From positions 1 to 64,000 of the forward strand of contig QZKF01000104.1 in assembly GCA_003599455.1 (NCBI GenBank): a stretch of DNA of 64,000 bases, read 5' to 3'. This document shows, piece by piece, positions 33,981-41,662 of the stretch. This DNA is from Comamonadaceae bacterium. Its GTDB lineage: Bacteria; Pseudomonadota; Gammaproteobacteria; Burkholderiales; Burkholderiaceae_C. A program made the translations under genes and the position numbers. Below the pieces are notes generated by a model. The model was not told the DNA's origin. It saw nothing but the letters and a program-made list of their open reading frames with translations, and ran no database searches. The stretch's first letter is position 1. Each line of letters starts with the position of its first letter.

Positions 33981-34733
33981 ATGAACACCGATATCCAGAA
34001 CTTGAACAAGTTGCGCGAACTGCGCCTGAACGCCATGGCGACAGCCTACGAACTTCAGCAAGAGCAGGCCAAGCTGCAACATCTCGCGTTTGACGATCGC
34101 TTTGGTTTGCTTCTTGAGTCGGAAGTCTCCACCCGGAATTCCCGCAAGCTCAACCGCCTCGTGAAATCGGCCGGCTTTCCGGAAGTTGCCGCATTTGAAG
34201 ACTATGACGCGCGTGCAAGTCGAGGGCTGGACAAGGCGCTGATGTCAACGTTGGTCAATTGCAGCTGGATCACGCGAAAGCAGAACCTCATGATCCTCGG
34301 GCCCACGGGTGTGGGTAAAACCTGGCTAGCGTCGGCGTTCGGCCACCAGGCCTGCCGGCTGGGAATGACCGTGGCCTTCTACGTGGCCAACGACCTTTTC
34401 ACCAGCATCGGTCAAGCGGTGCTCGATGCCTCGCTGCCAAAACTCAAAACAGCCCTTTACAAACCCAACCTGCTGATCCTTGACGACTTTGGAATCGGGG
34501 AGATGTCCCCAACCGCAGCGCAGGTCCTGCTCGATGTTGCCGACCGGCGCATGCGAACGGGATCTCTGCTTTTGACCAGTCAGTACCCCTCGGACACCTG
34601 GCACGGTTTCTTCACTGATCCAACCGTCGCGGATGCGGTTCTTGATCGCGTTGTGCATCAAGCGCATCGGGTTCAGCTGAAGGGTGAATCGATGCGCAAA
34701 ATCAGGGGGCGGGCCGCTTTGAATCTTGGCTGA
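33981..34733 (+). CDS. istB: IS21-family helper ATPase IstB
   Basis: The 250-residue AAA+ protein has Walker A Gly-Pro-Thr-Gly-Val-Gly-Lys-Thr, Walker B Leu-Leu-Ile-Leu-Asp-Asp-Phe-Gly and Thr-Ser-Gln-Tyr-Pro. It assists IstA in target capture. The stop overlaps the start of the integrase-fragment frame, an unusual junction suggesting that the IS right end was lost. Confidence 0.93.
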   Translation: MNTDIQNLNKLRELRLNAMATAYELQQEQAKLQHLAFDDRFGLLLESEVSTRNSRKLNRLVKSAGFPEVAAFEDYDARASRGLDKALMSTLVNCSWITRKQNLMILGPTGVGKTWLASAFGHQACRLGMTVAFYVANDLFTSIGQAVLDASLPKLKTALYKPNLLILDDFGIGEMSPTAAQVLLDVADRRMRTGSLLLTSQYPSDTWHGFFTDPTVADAVLDRVVHQAHRVQLKGESMRKIRGRAALNLG

Positions 34734-34734
34734 G

Positions 34735-34968
34735 ATACTGCGCCTGCTCGGTGATCCCAAGTCGGAAGCGGCCGCACACATCGAGCAGGCATCGACCCAC
34801 TGGATGCGCCACACGGCTGGAACCCACCAAAGCAATCAGGTGGACCTCAAAGTCGTTTGTGACAACCTCGGTCATGCGAATATCTCGACAACCAACACCT
34901 ACCTACATGCCGAGGACGACACGCGCCATGACACAACCTCGCAGGCTCACCGTTGGTCGGTTCGCTAA
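34735..34968 (+). pseudogene. Tyrosine recombinase (phage integrase), C-terminal fragment
   Basis: About 78 codons encode the catalytic end of a tyrosine site-specific recombinase: His-Trp-Met-Arg-His-Thr-Ala-Gly-Thr-His (catalytic Arg and His), Leu-Gly-His-Ala-Asn-Ile-Ser-Thr-Thr (His) and Thr-Tyr-Leu-His (Tyr nucleophile). The N-terminal core-binding domain and the first catalytic Arg are missing. The frame abuts the istB stop, so the IS21 insertion or a later deletion removed the front of the gene. It is a remnant of an older integrase-type island. Confidence 0.8.
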
Positions 34969-35158
34969 TAGCGAGGTCGTTGGCGATCAAAAACTCAATG
35001 TGCAGCGCAGCGTGACCGCGTACGTTCCCCAAATGTGATGAAAGACGGGACGCAAAACGGCCTTGTCATCCATACACGCATGACGTTGGACACGAAAGAG
35101 TCATGGCTTGGTGATGTCATGACGGACGGCAATTCTGCCGGTTTCAGGGAGTCTGAAA

Positions 35159-36022
35159 ATGAGTTCTGTTACTACTTTTTCTGCTGTCACGCACGAGAAG
35201 ATGGTTGTTAGAAATGCGCATAGTGATCACCTGCGCGTTACCGTACTTTCTTTGATCACGCATGGCTATGCCATCGTAAAAATGACGACATCGGCTCAAA
35301 AGGCTGTGTGGTCCGCTTTGGATGAGATTTCGCGAGTTCCGGAGGACGTGCAAGCTGACTTTTGTTTTCCTGATCGAACAGACGGCTTTCTGCCCAAAGG
35401 TGGGGAGCACGCTAAGTACACAGATAACGTCGACCTTTGCGATCGTTTTTGCTACTGGCACCACCACCGAGCGCTTCATGCAGGGCACCCGTTTATTCAC
35501 ACGCCCGCATACCAAAACATAGTGAATAGTGAAGTCGAACTTTCGTGTTTAACTCAGAGCATCGTCACAGGTTTGTGGGATTTTTTCCGCAATGAGGAGC
35601 AAGTGACTATTCGTGATAGCTCCTACGTACAACTGTGTATGTACGAGCGCAAATACCAAGAGGACGACCGCACCTATTTGCAAGACAGGCATGAAGACGG
35701 CCATCTCATCACGTTGATCAAACCAACTCGCGATGGACTGGTCATTTTTCTCAACGACAGGGAAGTCCCTGTGCACTTGGCAGACGATGAAGTCATCGTC
35801 ATCACAGGCTCTTTGTTGACATTACTTTCTGATGGGCAAATTCCCACCATGTATCACGCAGTTCGAAACCCGAAGATGGAACTTGCACGCAAGTCGTTGG
35901 TGTACTTTGCCATCCCAGATCTCCAGCGCTCGTACACCACATTGTTGGGAAAGAACCCTATCAACGTTGCCGCATTCGCTGATGAAAGTCACCGCGCTTT
36001 CGGAAACACCCCCTTGATCTAA
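35159..36022 (+). CDS. 2-oxoglutarate/Fe(II)-dependent oxygenase, IPNS-like
   Basis: The 287-residue protein has the metal triad His178-Glu-Asp180 in Arg-His-Glu-Asp-Gly-His, His233 in Met-Tyr-His-Ala-Val-Arg-Asn-Pro, and the 2OG-binding Arg244-Lys-Ser246. This is the double-stranded beta-helix of the isopenicillin N synthase-like superfamily. The gene is visibly poorer in G and C than its neighbours, so it was probably acquired separately. A strong terminator follows, and then a LysE-type exporter gene. Hydroxylation or desaturation of an amino acid-like compound that is then exported is a reasonable guess. The substrate is unknown. Confidence 0.82.
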   Translation: MSSVTTFSAVTHEKMVVRNAHSDHLRVTVLSLITHGYAIVKMTTSAQKAVWSALDEISRVPEDVQADFCFPDRTDGFLPKGGEHAKYTDNVDLCDRFCYWHHHRALHAGHPFIHTPAYQNIVNSEVELSCLTQSIVTGLWDFFRNEEQVTIRDSSYVQLCMYERKYQEDDRTYLQDRHEDGHLITLIKPTRDGLVIFLNDREVPVHLADDEVIVITGSLLTLLSDGQIPTMYHAVRNPKMELARKSLVYFAIPDLQRSYTTLLGKNPINVAAFADESHRAFGNTPLI

Positions 36023-36028
36023 TGCATT

Positions 36029-36058
36029 TGGAGAGGGCCTTCGCCCTCTCCACTTTTT
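36029..36058 (+). terminator. Rho-independent terminator after the oxygenase gene
   Basis: TGGAGAGGGC-CTTC-GCCCTCTCCA is a perfect 10-bp stem on a CUUC loop, followed by CTTTTT. It lies 7 bases after the oxygenase stop and 13 bases before the exporter start, so the exporter depends on read-through or its own start signal. Confidence 0.93.
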
Positions 36059-36070
36059 ACCGAGACTAAT

Positions 36071-36697
36071 GTGTTAAACCTGCAACTTATCGAGGGATTC
36101 ATTCTTGGAGCAGGTCTGTTGATAGCGCTTGGACCCAAGGATACTTTTGTAATCAAAAACAATCTTGCCGGAAGCAATGCAGTTGTTTTGGTGTTGATCT
36201 GTGCTCTCTCGGATGCGATGTTAATTATGTTAGGCGTGGTTGGACTCGGGGCGGTCATCACTGCGAATCGTTGGGTTATGGTGCTGACAATGACCGTAAG
36301 CATTCTTTATTTGATTTATTTTGGTATTCGAGCTTTGCAGTCGGCATATCTTGGGCAAACATCGGTTGGTGAACTGGGTGTTATTCATGCCCCAATGACG
36401 CGCGCTTATGTTGTTAAGGGCGCAATTTTTCATTCGCTTCTTTCACCTTTTGCCTGGCTTGATACAGTATTGGTCATCGGGTCAATAAGTGCAATCAAAA
36501 TTGGAGCGGATAAATTTTTCTTTGCAAGTGGGGCGGTGGTGGCTTCATTCCTATGGTTCATCGCGTTGACGGTAGGCTCACGCCTCGCTGCTCCAATGTT
36601 CCGGAACCCACGTGTTTGGCAGGGATTGGACATCCTAGTCTTCATATCCATGTTTGTATTGGCTGGGAAACTGTTAGCAGACTACCCTTGGCGGTGA
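36071..36697 (+). CDS. LysE/ArgO-family amino acid exporter
   Basis: The 208-residue inner-membrane protein has six hydrophobic segments and the LysE family layout. The first-helix motif normally written Gly-Pro-Gln-Asn reads Gly-Pro-Lys-Asp-Thr-Phe-Val-Ile-Lys-Asn-Asn-Leu. The central Asn-Pro-X4-Asp motif reads Ser-Pro-Phe-Ala-Trp-Leu-Asp-Thr. Both substitutions fall on the substrate path, so the cargo may differ from lysine or arginine. The start is GTG at 36071 without a clear ribosome site. It has the same low GC as the oxygenase gene, and the two probably moved together. Confidence 0.82.
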   Translation: MLNLQLIEGFILGAGLLIALGPKDTFVIKNNLAGSNAVVLVLICALSDAMLIMLGVVGLGAVITANRWVMVLTMTVSILYLIYFGIRALQSAYLGQTSVGELGVIHAPMTRAYVVKGAIFHSLLSPFAWLDTVLVIGSISAIKIGADKFFFASGAVVASFLWFIALTVGSRLAAPMFRNPRVWQGLDILVFISMFVLAGKLLADYPWR

Positions 36698-37166
36698 CGC
36701 AGCTCGGATCACTCACCAGATATTGAGCGCGTATGCGCTATGTTGACGTCTGCGACCGATGGCCGAGCTGAGCCGTGCGAGCATTGGCCGTTTTGGCCGC
36801 CGAACGCTGAACTCTTGGCGGCCGCACATCTACCCTGACAACCTACATGGCAACTGGGAGCCGCAGAATCGATGCCAACTGGTAGCAAACTGCGCGTGTC
36901 CAAGGGAGCCGAACCGGGTGTCCAGTTCCCACCGTTCCCGCTGTCCAAGAGAAACCGAACTGAGTGTCCATCAGCGACCGAAATACGCAACACCGATCCC
37001 ACACGAGATTTGTCGTGGTGCTACCGGTTACCCTGAGACAGCCGAGAGGCTGGATCGTGCCTTCCACAAACACATCGCCGAGAACAGGCTGAGCCTGACG
37101 CCGAGTGAACTGGTGCTCTGGAAGCTGAATTACTTTCAGGAGCCGTACTGGGTGTGACCACGAGGC
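36698..37166. other. Gene-poor stretch with IS21-like end repeats
   Basis: No complete gene is visible. Two copies of TGTCCAAG-x-GA-xx-CCGAAC lie at 36897-36915 and 36942-36960, and further GTGTCCA units at about 36919 and 36964. Repeated TGTCCA boxes of this kind mark IS21-family ends. The last part (about 37000-37157) encodes Arg-Leu-Asp-Arg-Ala-Phe-His-Lys-His-Ile-Ala-Glu-Asn in an open frame that stops at 37157. It looks like the tail of a lost gene that I cannot name. Confidence 0.4.
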
Positions 37167-38279
37167 TTACGCTTGGACATGCATCGGAGTTGCCTCCGCC
37201 GGCGGTGGGATGCACTTAAATTTGGCATGTTTTTTGAGAAGTTTTTCTCGAAGTACTGCCTCCAGCACAAGCGGACACACCCCGTGTCGTTGGCCGGCTT
37301 CGACTAGACCCGAGCCACGCGCAAAGTCCTTGAGGGCCAGTTGGGTCGCTACTTTGAGGGGACCGTCCCCAGAGAGCTGGCGGTCTGCCGAATCCAGTGC
37401 TTCGGACGCCTCTTCAGCTGAGCTAAAAAGGACCGCCAAAATCGCCGTGCAGATCAGGCTGGGATATGGAACGCGTTGGGCGTAGCATGCGCCATCCACC
37501 CTCCCGATGAAGTCCCTTGGACGTTTGTTTGCCACGTCCGGCATGTGGCGGTGTAGCCAGGAAATTGGCATCTGATCTCTGAGGAGATCCGAGACCGTAG
37601 GTAGTGAGCCCAGGTTCCCGACTCGAACGTTTACGTCCCGACATCTCGCGCCAACCGCAGACGCCCAAGCTGCAACCCGCAACGGAGTTCGACGCGTCAG
37701 CCAGAGGCTCATGAGGCTCTGGAACCTGGCAATGGAGTCCACACTGCATTCCCTCTGCAACTCGCTCGAGCATGGATACGGGGAACACACGGTGGAAGCA
37801 TGACCAGGGGGTCGATATGCATCGTGTGTCGCAGCTGTCACGAGCGCAAGCCCGTGCTCCAAGCAGACGTCGACACCGGCCAGCTGGTGCTTCCGCCTCC
37901 AGATGCCAAACCCTCTCGTGTCCAAATCGCGCTGGACACAAGCTTGACACCATCGCAATACCTTATGGGGGATCTGCATGCCTCGGAGCATCGCGACGCT
38001 TCGCGCGCAGCTCTGCTCGTTGGCCGTGTCTAGGTATCGCGACACCGGAAACAGCGCTGGCAACATGGAGTGCCTATTGGCGAAATCGAATCGCTCCTCT
38101 CCAAGCAGTTCTGCCAATCGCCAAAGTTTCGGGGTCTTCTCGGTGACGAGATGGCGTCCTGCGCGAGAGATGCAATCGATGGCTATCGCAATCGACGGCA
38201 GACCATTGAGTCGTGCAAGCCGCCCGGCTATTCCCGCCGCCAGCTCATCCTCGAGTGGCTCTGGCACGCAGTACGTCAT
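37167..38279 (-). CDS. Second TniQ/TnsD family protein
   Basis: The 370-residue protein is shorter than the TnsD at 23.5 kb. It has the TniQ zinc ribbon Arg-Trp-Cys-Gln-Ala-Cys, Trp-Arg-Arg-Lys-His-Gln-Leu-Ala-Gly and Val-Cys-Leu-Glu-His-Gly. The N-terminal Glu-Leu-Ala-Ala-Gly-Ile-Ala-Gly-Arg-Leu-Ala-Arg-Leu is a variant of the usual TniQ start. Its ATG overlaps the stop of the XRE gene (ATGA), so the two are translated together. It could give the transposon a second target site, or be left from an older nested element. No CRISPR-Cas genes accompany it. Confidence 0.82.
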   Translation of the reverse strand: MTYCVPEPLEDELAAGIAGRLARLNGLPSIAIAIDCISRAGRHLVTEKTPKLWRLAELLGEERFDFANRHSMLPALFPVSRYLDTANEQSCARSVAMLRGMQIPHKVLRWCQACVQRDLDTRGFGIWRRKHQLAGVDVCLEHGLALVTAATHDAYRPPGHASTVCSPYPCSSELQRECSVDSIARFQSLMSLWLTRRTPLRVAAWASAVGARCRDVNVRVGNLGSLPTVSDLLRDQMPISWLHRHMPDVANKRPRDFIGRVDGACYAQRVPYPSLICTAILAVLFSSAEEASEALDSADRQLSGDGPLKVATQLALKDFARGSGLVEAGQRHGVCPLVLEAVLREKLLKKHAKFKCIPPPAEATPMHVQA

Positions 38280-38626
38280 GCGCCGTCCCCTGGTGTGGGT
38301 TGGGGATGAAGCATTCCGAGGCTTCTGATCACGACGGCCAAGGCCCGTGCATGGGCTGGCGTTCCATCCCAAGTTTCAGCCAAAGCGTTCATGAGATCGT
38401 CGTTTGCGGCAATGCTCGATTTATCGAGGAAGTGCACTGACTGATTCACATAAAAGCATAAGTCTCTCGCCAGCTTTGAGGAGGCAGATGTTCGACCGGA
38501 GAGGACTCGACTCACCTGAGACTGACTGGTATTTAGCTTTTTCGAAAGCCATTGCTGTGAGATGCCCAGCACTTCCATTTTGCTCTTGGCAAGAGCAACA
38601 TCTGCTTCGAAGATCCCGTTGTGCAT
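38276..38626 (-). CDS. XRE-family helix-turn-helix regulator
   Basis: The protein has 116 residues from the ATG at 38624-38626. Residues 10-60 are a Cro/C1 helix-turn-helix: Leu-Gly-Ile-Ser-Gln-Gln-Trp-Leu-Ser-Lys-Lys-Leu-Asn-Thr-Ser-Gln-Ser-Gln-Val-Ser-Arg-Val-Leu-Ser-Gly. An earlier ATG at 38641 falls inside a perfect palindrome, which I take as the operator, so the later start is preferred. The C-terminal 55 residues are helical. It is coupled to the second tniQ and probably controls this operon. Confidence 0.78.
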   Translation of the reverse strand: MHNGIFEADVALAKSKMEVLGISQQWLSKKLNTSQSQVSRVLSGRTSASSKLARDLCFYVNQSVHFLDKSSIAANDDLMNALAETWDGTPAHARALAVVIRSLGMLHPQPTPGDGA

Positions 38627-38633
38627 GCCAAGA

Positions 38634-38651
38634 TTATGCATAAATGCATAA
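38634..38651. promoter_or_regulatory. Perfect palindrome at the XRE start: probable operator
   Basis: TTATGCAT-AA-ATGCATAA is an 8-bp perfect inverted repeat 8 bases upstream of the chosen XRE start. It overlaps a CATAAT -10-like hexamer on the minus strand, a setting typical of XRE autorepression. Confidence 0.55.
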
Positions 38652-38828
38652 GTTTTAGAAGTCCGTATTTGATTTGATGACCCTGTGCGGGTATCAGCGG
38701 CAACTTCGCGGCCGAGCTCGCCGGAGGAGGCACTCAAAGTGCGGCGGCGGAGAAGGAACGCCGGCGTCCTCTCCAGCCAGAGCGACGCGGCCGAAAACGG
38801 CGCCTGCAAGAACGCCCAGATCTTCGAT

Positions 38829-39716
38829 TCACTTGCTTTCAATGTCCGCGGCGGCTACCTTGAGAGCGGCGGCGATGACCGGAAGGTAGTGGTCCGCCTC
38901 GGGCGGCTGATATTGCTGCAGGATGCGCAGGGCGCGCAGCAGTTCCTCGGGGCGGCGTCCGACCAGGGCAAACGACTGACTGGCTACCAGAAGGCTCGGG
39001 ATGACTTTGACTTTCTCTTGCGACAGTATTTGAAGAACAGATTGCACGTAGTCCTCGCCCAGCGCTGGGAACTCGATCGAGGTTGCCCCCAAGAACGCGG
39101 ATTGGTTCCCCTCCGTCATCCCCACAACCTGGGCGCGGTGTGAGCCGGCGCCAATGAAGATGAAGTGGCCGGGTGTGTTGGGGCTTGCGTTGACGGCATC
39201 GCGTGCTGCCTTGAAAGCTCGCATGAGTGCGAGGCCAGCGCCAGAGGTGAGCATGTGCTGGACCTCATCGACGATGAAGACCAGATCGGTTTTGGCCTGG
39301 TCGACAATTTCCTTCGCGACCTGTGCGATGGTCGCGCCGGTTGGGGTGCCAAGGTCCGCGGTCTCGAAGCTGAACGACAAGCGTGTGGCCGCAACGTCCG
39401 GGTTTCTATGCCGCGGGAGGCGGGACAACAGGTCTCCTGTCGTGGACTGCAGGCACTTCAATGCTGCGCGCAGTGCCGTGTGGATGGGTGTGCTGGGATC
39501 TGCGCTGACATCGGTCCATAGATCCACATACACCACGAGCGCGCCTGCGTTTTCAAGCGCCGGTATGAGGTCATGGAGCAAGAAGGTGGTTTTCCCGGTG
39601 CGGCGCGGGCCGAACAAGAACAGGCCGGAGCGAAGGCCCTGCTCGAGGACGCCGGGTCTCAGAAGCTGCGTTGCAATGTCACGAGCGAGTTCGGGGCGGT
39701 GGTAGACGTGGCTCAT
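38829..39716 (-). CDS. AAA ATPase (archaeal-ATPase/ORC-like) near the second TniQ
   Basis: The 295-residue protein has Walker A Gly-Pro-Arg-Arg-Thr-Gly-Lys-Thr-Thr, a strand Val-Val-Tyr-Val-Asp-Leu-Trp, Walker B Leu-Val-Phe-Ile-Val-Asp-Glu-Val-Gln-His and a sensor Phe-Ile-Phe-Ile-Gly-Ala-Gly-Ser. It is unlike the TnsC at 25-26.5 kb, and belongs to the STAND/ORC-like ATPases that often regulate other proteins. It lies 200 bases upstream of the XRE-tniQ pair on the same strand. The end looks short for the family, and about 60 open codons follow in another frame, so a C-terminal frameshift is possible. Confidence 0.72.
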   Translation of the reverse strand: MSHVYHRPELARDIATQLLRPGVLEQGLRSGLFLFGPRRTGKTTFLLHDLIPALENAGALVVYVDLWTDVSADPSTPIHTALRAALKCLQSTTGDLLSRLPRHRNPDVAATRLSFSFETADLGTPTGATIAQVAKEIVDQAKTDLVFIVDEVQHMLTSGAGLALMRAFKAARDAVNASPNTPGHFIFIGAGSHRAQVVGMTEGNQSAFLGATSIEFPALGEDYVQSVLQILSQEKVKVIPSLLVASQSFALVGRRPEELLRALRILQQYQPPEADHYLPVIAAALKVAAADIESK

Positions 39717-39788
39717 GGCCTGACTTACAGACTTTGAGTGACTGGGCATCCTGCAAAAACGGGCTGAACGCTTCAAGCGTTTGCATTC

Positions 39789-41228
39789 CTACTGCACCTT
39801 TGAGTCGCAGTTGTAGTGGACGGTAAGTCTCGTGTGAGAGGACAAATTGGTGGGACGGTACGGCTTGCACACTCCGTAGTGTTGCGCACGATCGCCAAGC
39901 CCGAAGCGATCAAACACCGTGTGATGCAGGGGCGCCTCAACGTTGATCTCGCGCGGCGTCTCGCTCCAAGTCCAGCGCCATGACTTGGGCCACCAACTTG
40001 GATAGGTTTCTCGCATGCTTTCGATTTCACTGTGCTGCATTCCCGCGCAGTCCGGAAACAAGTGCAGGCGATTGGCATCAACCACCAGGGGGTGCGGCAG
40101 GCCGGTCGCTTCTTCCACCATCCACTTCAGGGTTATGTCGGACAGGCGTGCCTCATCCTCTGGATAACTGCCGCCAACATCGGAGTGGTTCCCAGCGAAC
40201 CAGACCTGCTTCAGCCACTCAGGCTCACCGGCCCTGTCTGGCCTCTCTCCCTTGTTTGCCCATTGAACGCGCCCAAAGTCTGAGCGTGTCTCGTCAATGG
40301 CCAGCGCGTGGCGTGCGTACCGAACCCGTGGATTGAGCGTCAGGTCGTAGAAGCGAAAACGCCAGGCCGCTACGTGCCAACTGAAATCACCTTGGTTTGG
40401 GAAGTCAGAAATGGTCTTGATCTGACTCTTGGCATAGCTCGCCAGCATGCTGAAGATCACCAATGTCGTCAGGACAATAAAGGCAGTGCGAAACTCGAAC
40501 CAGGGCATCAGGGACAAAAGTCCAGCGGCAAGCGCAATCATGAGGCCGGTGAAGGCTATGAGGCCGCCCTGCATCAACCAACGGCGAGGTCCAGGTGCGC
40601 CGAGTGCTGCGACAGTATCAAACACGCCAATGAAGTAGGGCAAGACATTGGCCCGTCCTTCGGCGTCAGAACACGCGTACTTTTTTCGAAATCTTCTCGC
40701 CTTCTCGAGCCGCTCTGCTTCGCGCTTCGGGCTGTTGCTGCCCGATCCATGTTCGTAAACATCCTGGACTGCCTCGTCAGCGATCTTTCGCAGTTCCTTG
40801 CCAAAGCGAGGTAGAGGACCACCGTCAGCGGCGCGAGTGGGCACACCGCACAAGGACATCACACCTCCCACGCACCGGGCCGTGTATGCACCACGGCTGA
40901 AGCCAAAGAGAAAAACGCGGTCGCCGGTCTCGTGGTGCTTGAGGATGGCCTCGTAGCAATCGGCGATGTTGCGGCTGATGCCAGTGCCGGTGGCGCCACT
41001 CCACAGCTTGCGAAACTTCTGAATGGGCCGAAAGGGAATCTTGCCTTCGTCATTTTCCGTGCCCAAGCCCGCGTCATAGAAGGAAACTTGGTCCCTCGGA
41101 TTGATCGGGCTCTCTGGACCTGTGCGACTGGCGCGGAAGAGCTTGTAGATGTTGCTCAGGTTTTGATCAGGTCTGAGGCCGCCTGCCTGTCCCGTGCCGT
41201 CTGAGAAGATGACGATGTTCTTGGGCAT
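39789..41228 (-). CDS. DUF2235 alpha/beta hydrolase with membrane segments (Tle1-like phospholipase)
   Basis: The 479-residue protein begins with the DUF2235 signature (Ile-Val-Ile-Phe-Ser-Asp-Gly-Thr-Gly-Gln, Asn-Leu-Ser-Asn-Ile-Tyr-Lys-Leu). It has a nucleophile elbow Gly-Phe-Ser111-Arg-Gly and a late Phe-Ala-Gly-Asn-His-Ser-Asp-Val-Gly-Gly that supplies acid and histidine. Two adjacent membrane helices interrupt the fold at about 222-265. DUF2235 enzymes include Tle1 phospholipase effectors of type VI secretion. The two genes after it on this strand's upstream side encode a lipoprotein and a second phospholipase-like enzyme. No secretion genes are in view, so the delivery route is unknown. 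Confidence 0.82.
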   Translation of the reverse strand: MPKNIVIFSDGTGQAGGLRPDQNLSNIYKLFRASRTGPESPINPRDQVSFYDAGLGTENDEGKIPFRPIQKFRKLWSGATGTGISRNIADCYEAILKHHETGDRVFLFGFSRGAYTARCVGGVMSLCGVPTRAADGGPLPRFGKELRKIADEAVQDVYEHGSGSNSPKREAERLEKARRFRKKYACSDAEGRANVLPYFIGVFDTVAALGAPGPRRWLMQGGLIAFTGLMIALAAGLLSLMPWFEFRTAFIVLTTLVIFSMLASYAKSQIKTISDFPNQGDFSWHVAAWRFRFYDLTLNPRVRYARHALAIDETRSDFGRVQWANKGERPDRAGEPEWLKQVWFAGNHSDVGGSYPEDEARLSDITLKWMVEEATGLPHPLVVDANRLHLFPDCAGMQHSEIESMRETYPSWWPKSWRWTWSETPREINVEAPLHHTVFDRFGLGDRAQHYGVCKPYRPTNLSSHTRLTVHYNCDSKVQ

Positions 41229-41251
41229 TTCCGTTTTCCTCTGGGATTCGC

Positions 41252-41662
41252 CTACCGAGCGCAGATCTGTTTCACATCAAGTGTGAATTCGCAAGGATTT
41301 GGACCGGTGTTCCAGCGTGGCGCATCCAGCCTCGCCGTGCAGCCTGCGTCTTCCAGAAGGGCACGCCCACTATTGGCCTGGCAAACAAGAACTGCTGAGT
41401 CACGGCCGACGCGAAGCACCCGAACCGTCATTCCTTCGAATGGCTTCATCAGGCTGGCGTCGTGAGCAGTCGAAACTTGCAAAAGCTGTTTCTCATCCAG
41501 AGTGTCAGTGGATCGTTTGTAGCGGGCACTTGCATCAACCGCTGCCGAGACCTTTGTCAATGCTGAAGCCAAGCTGTTCATCTCGCGATCGCTCGGCTGC
41601 GAAGCACAACCCATCAGCAGGACCAACATCACCGAAGCGATTGGGGGCAGATATTTCTTCAT
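41252..41662 (-). CDS. Small lipoprotein
   Basis: The 136-residue precursor has a signal with lipobox Leu-Met-Gly-Cys near residue 20. The mature part is a polar helix then a small domain with three more cysteines (Val-Leu-Val-Cys, Ala-Gly-Cys-Thr, Asn-Pro-Cys-Glu, and a final Ile-Cys-Ala-Arg). It lies between two phospholipase-like genes on the same strand, 4 bases from overlapping the upstream one. It could be an immunity protein that shields the periplasm from one of them; this is inference from position only. Confidence 0.68.
   Translation of the reverse strand: MKKYLPPIASVMLVLLMGCASQPSDREMNSLASALTKVSAAVDASARYKRSTDTLDEKQLLQVSTAHDASLMKPFEGMTVRVLRVGRDSAVLVCQANSGRALLEDAGCTARLDAPRWNTGPNPCEFTLDVKQICAR

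Larger units (their letters stand above)
32120..34735 (+). mobile_element. IS21-family insertion sequence
   Basis: The element contains istA and istB in the classic order. The left end has two direct repeats, 32141-32156 and 32162-32177 (TTTCGGCGACGTGGAC and TTTCGGCAACGTGGAC), and the outer boundary lies somewhere between about 32030 and 32141. The right boundary is unclear, because integrase-coding sequence begins immediately after the istB stop, leaving no room for the usual right inverted repeat. The right end is probably deleted. Coordinates are approximate. Confidence 0.65.

Noticed and set aside
36759..37157. Plus-strand 132-residue frame after the LysE gene
   Set aside because: Its first two thirds cover IS21-like end repeats, so only the last 50 codons could be real, as a fragment.
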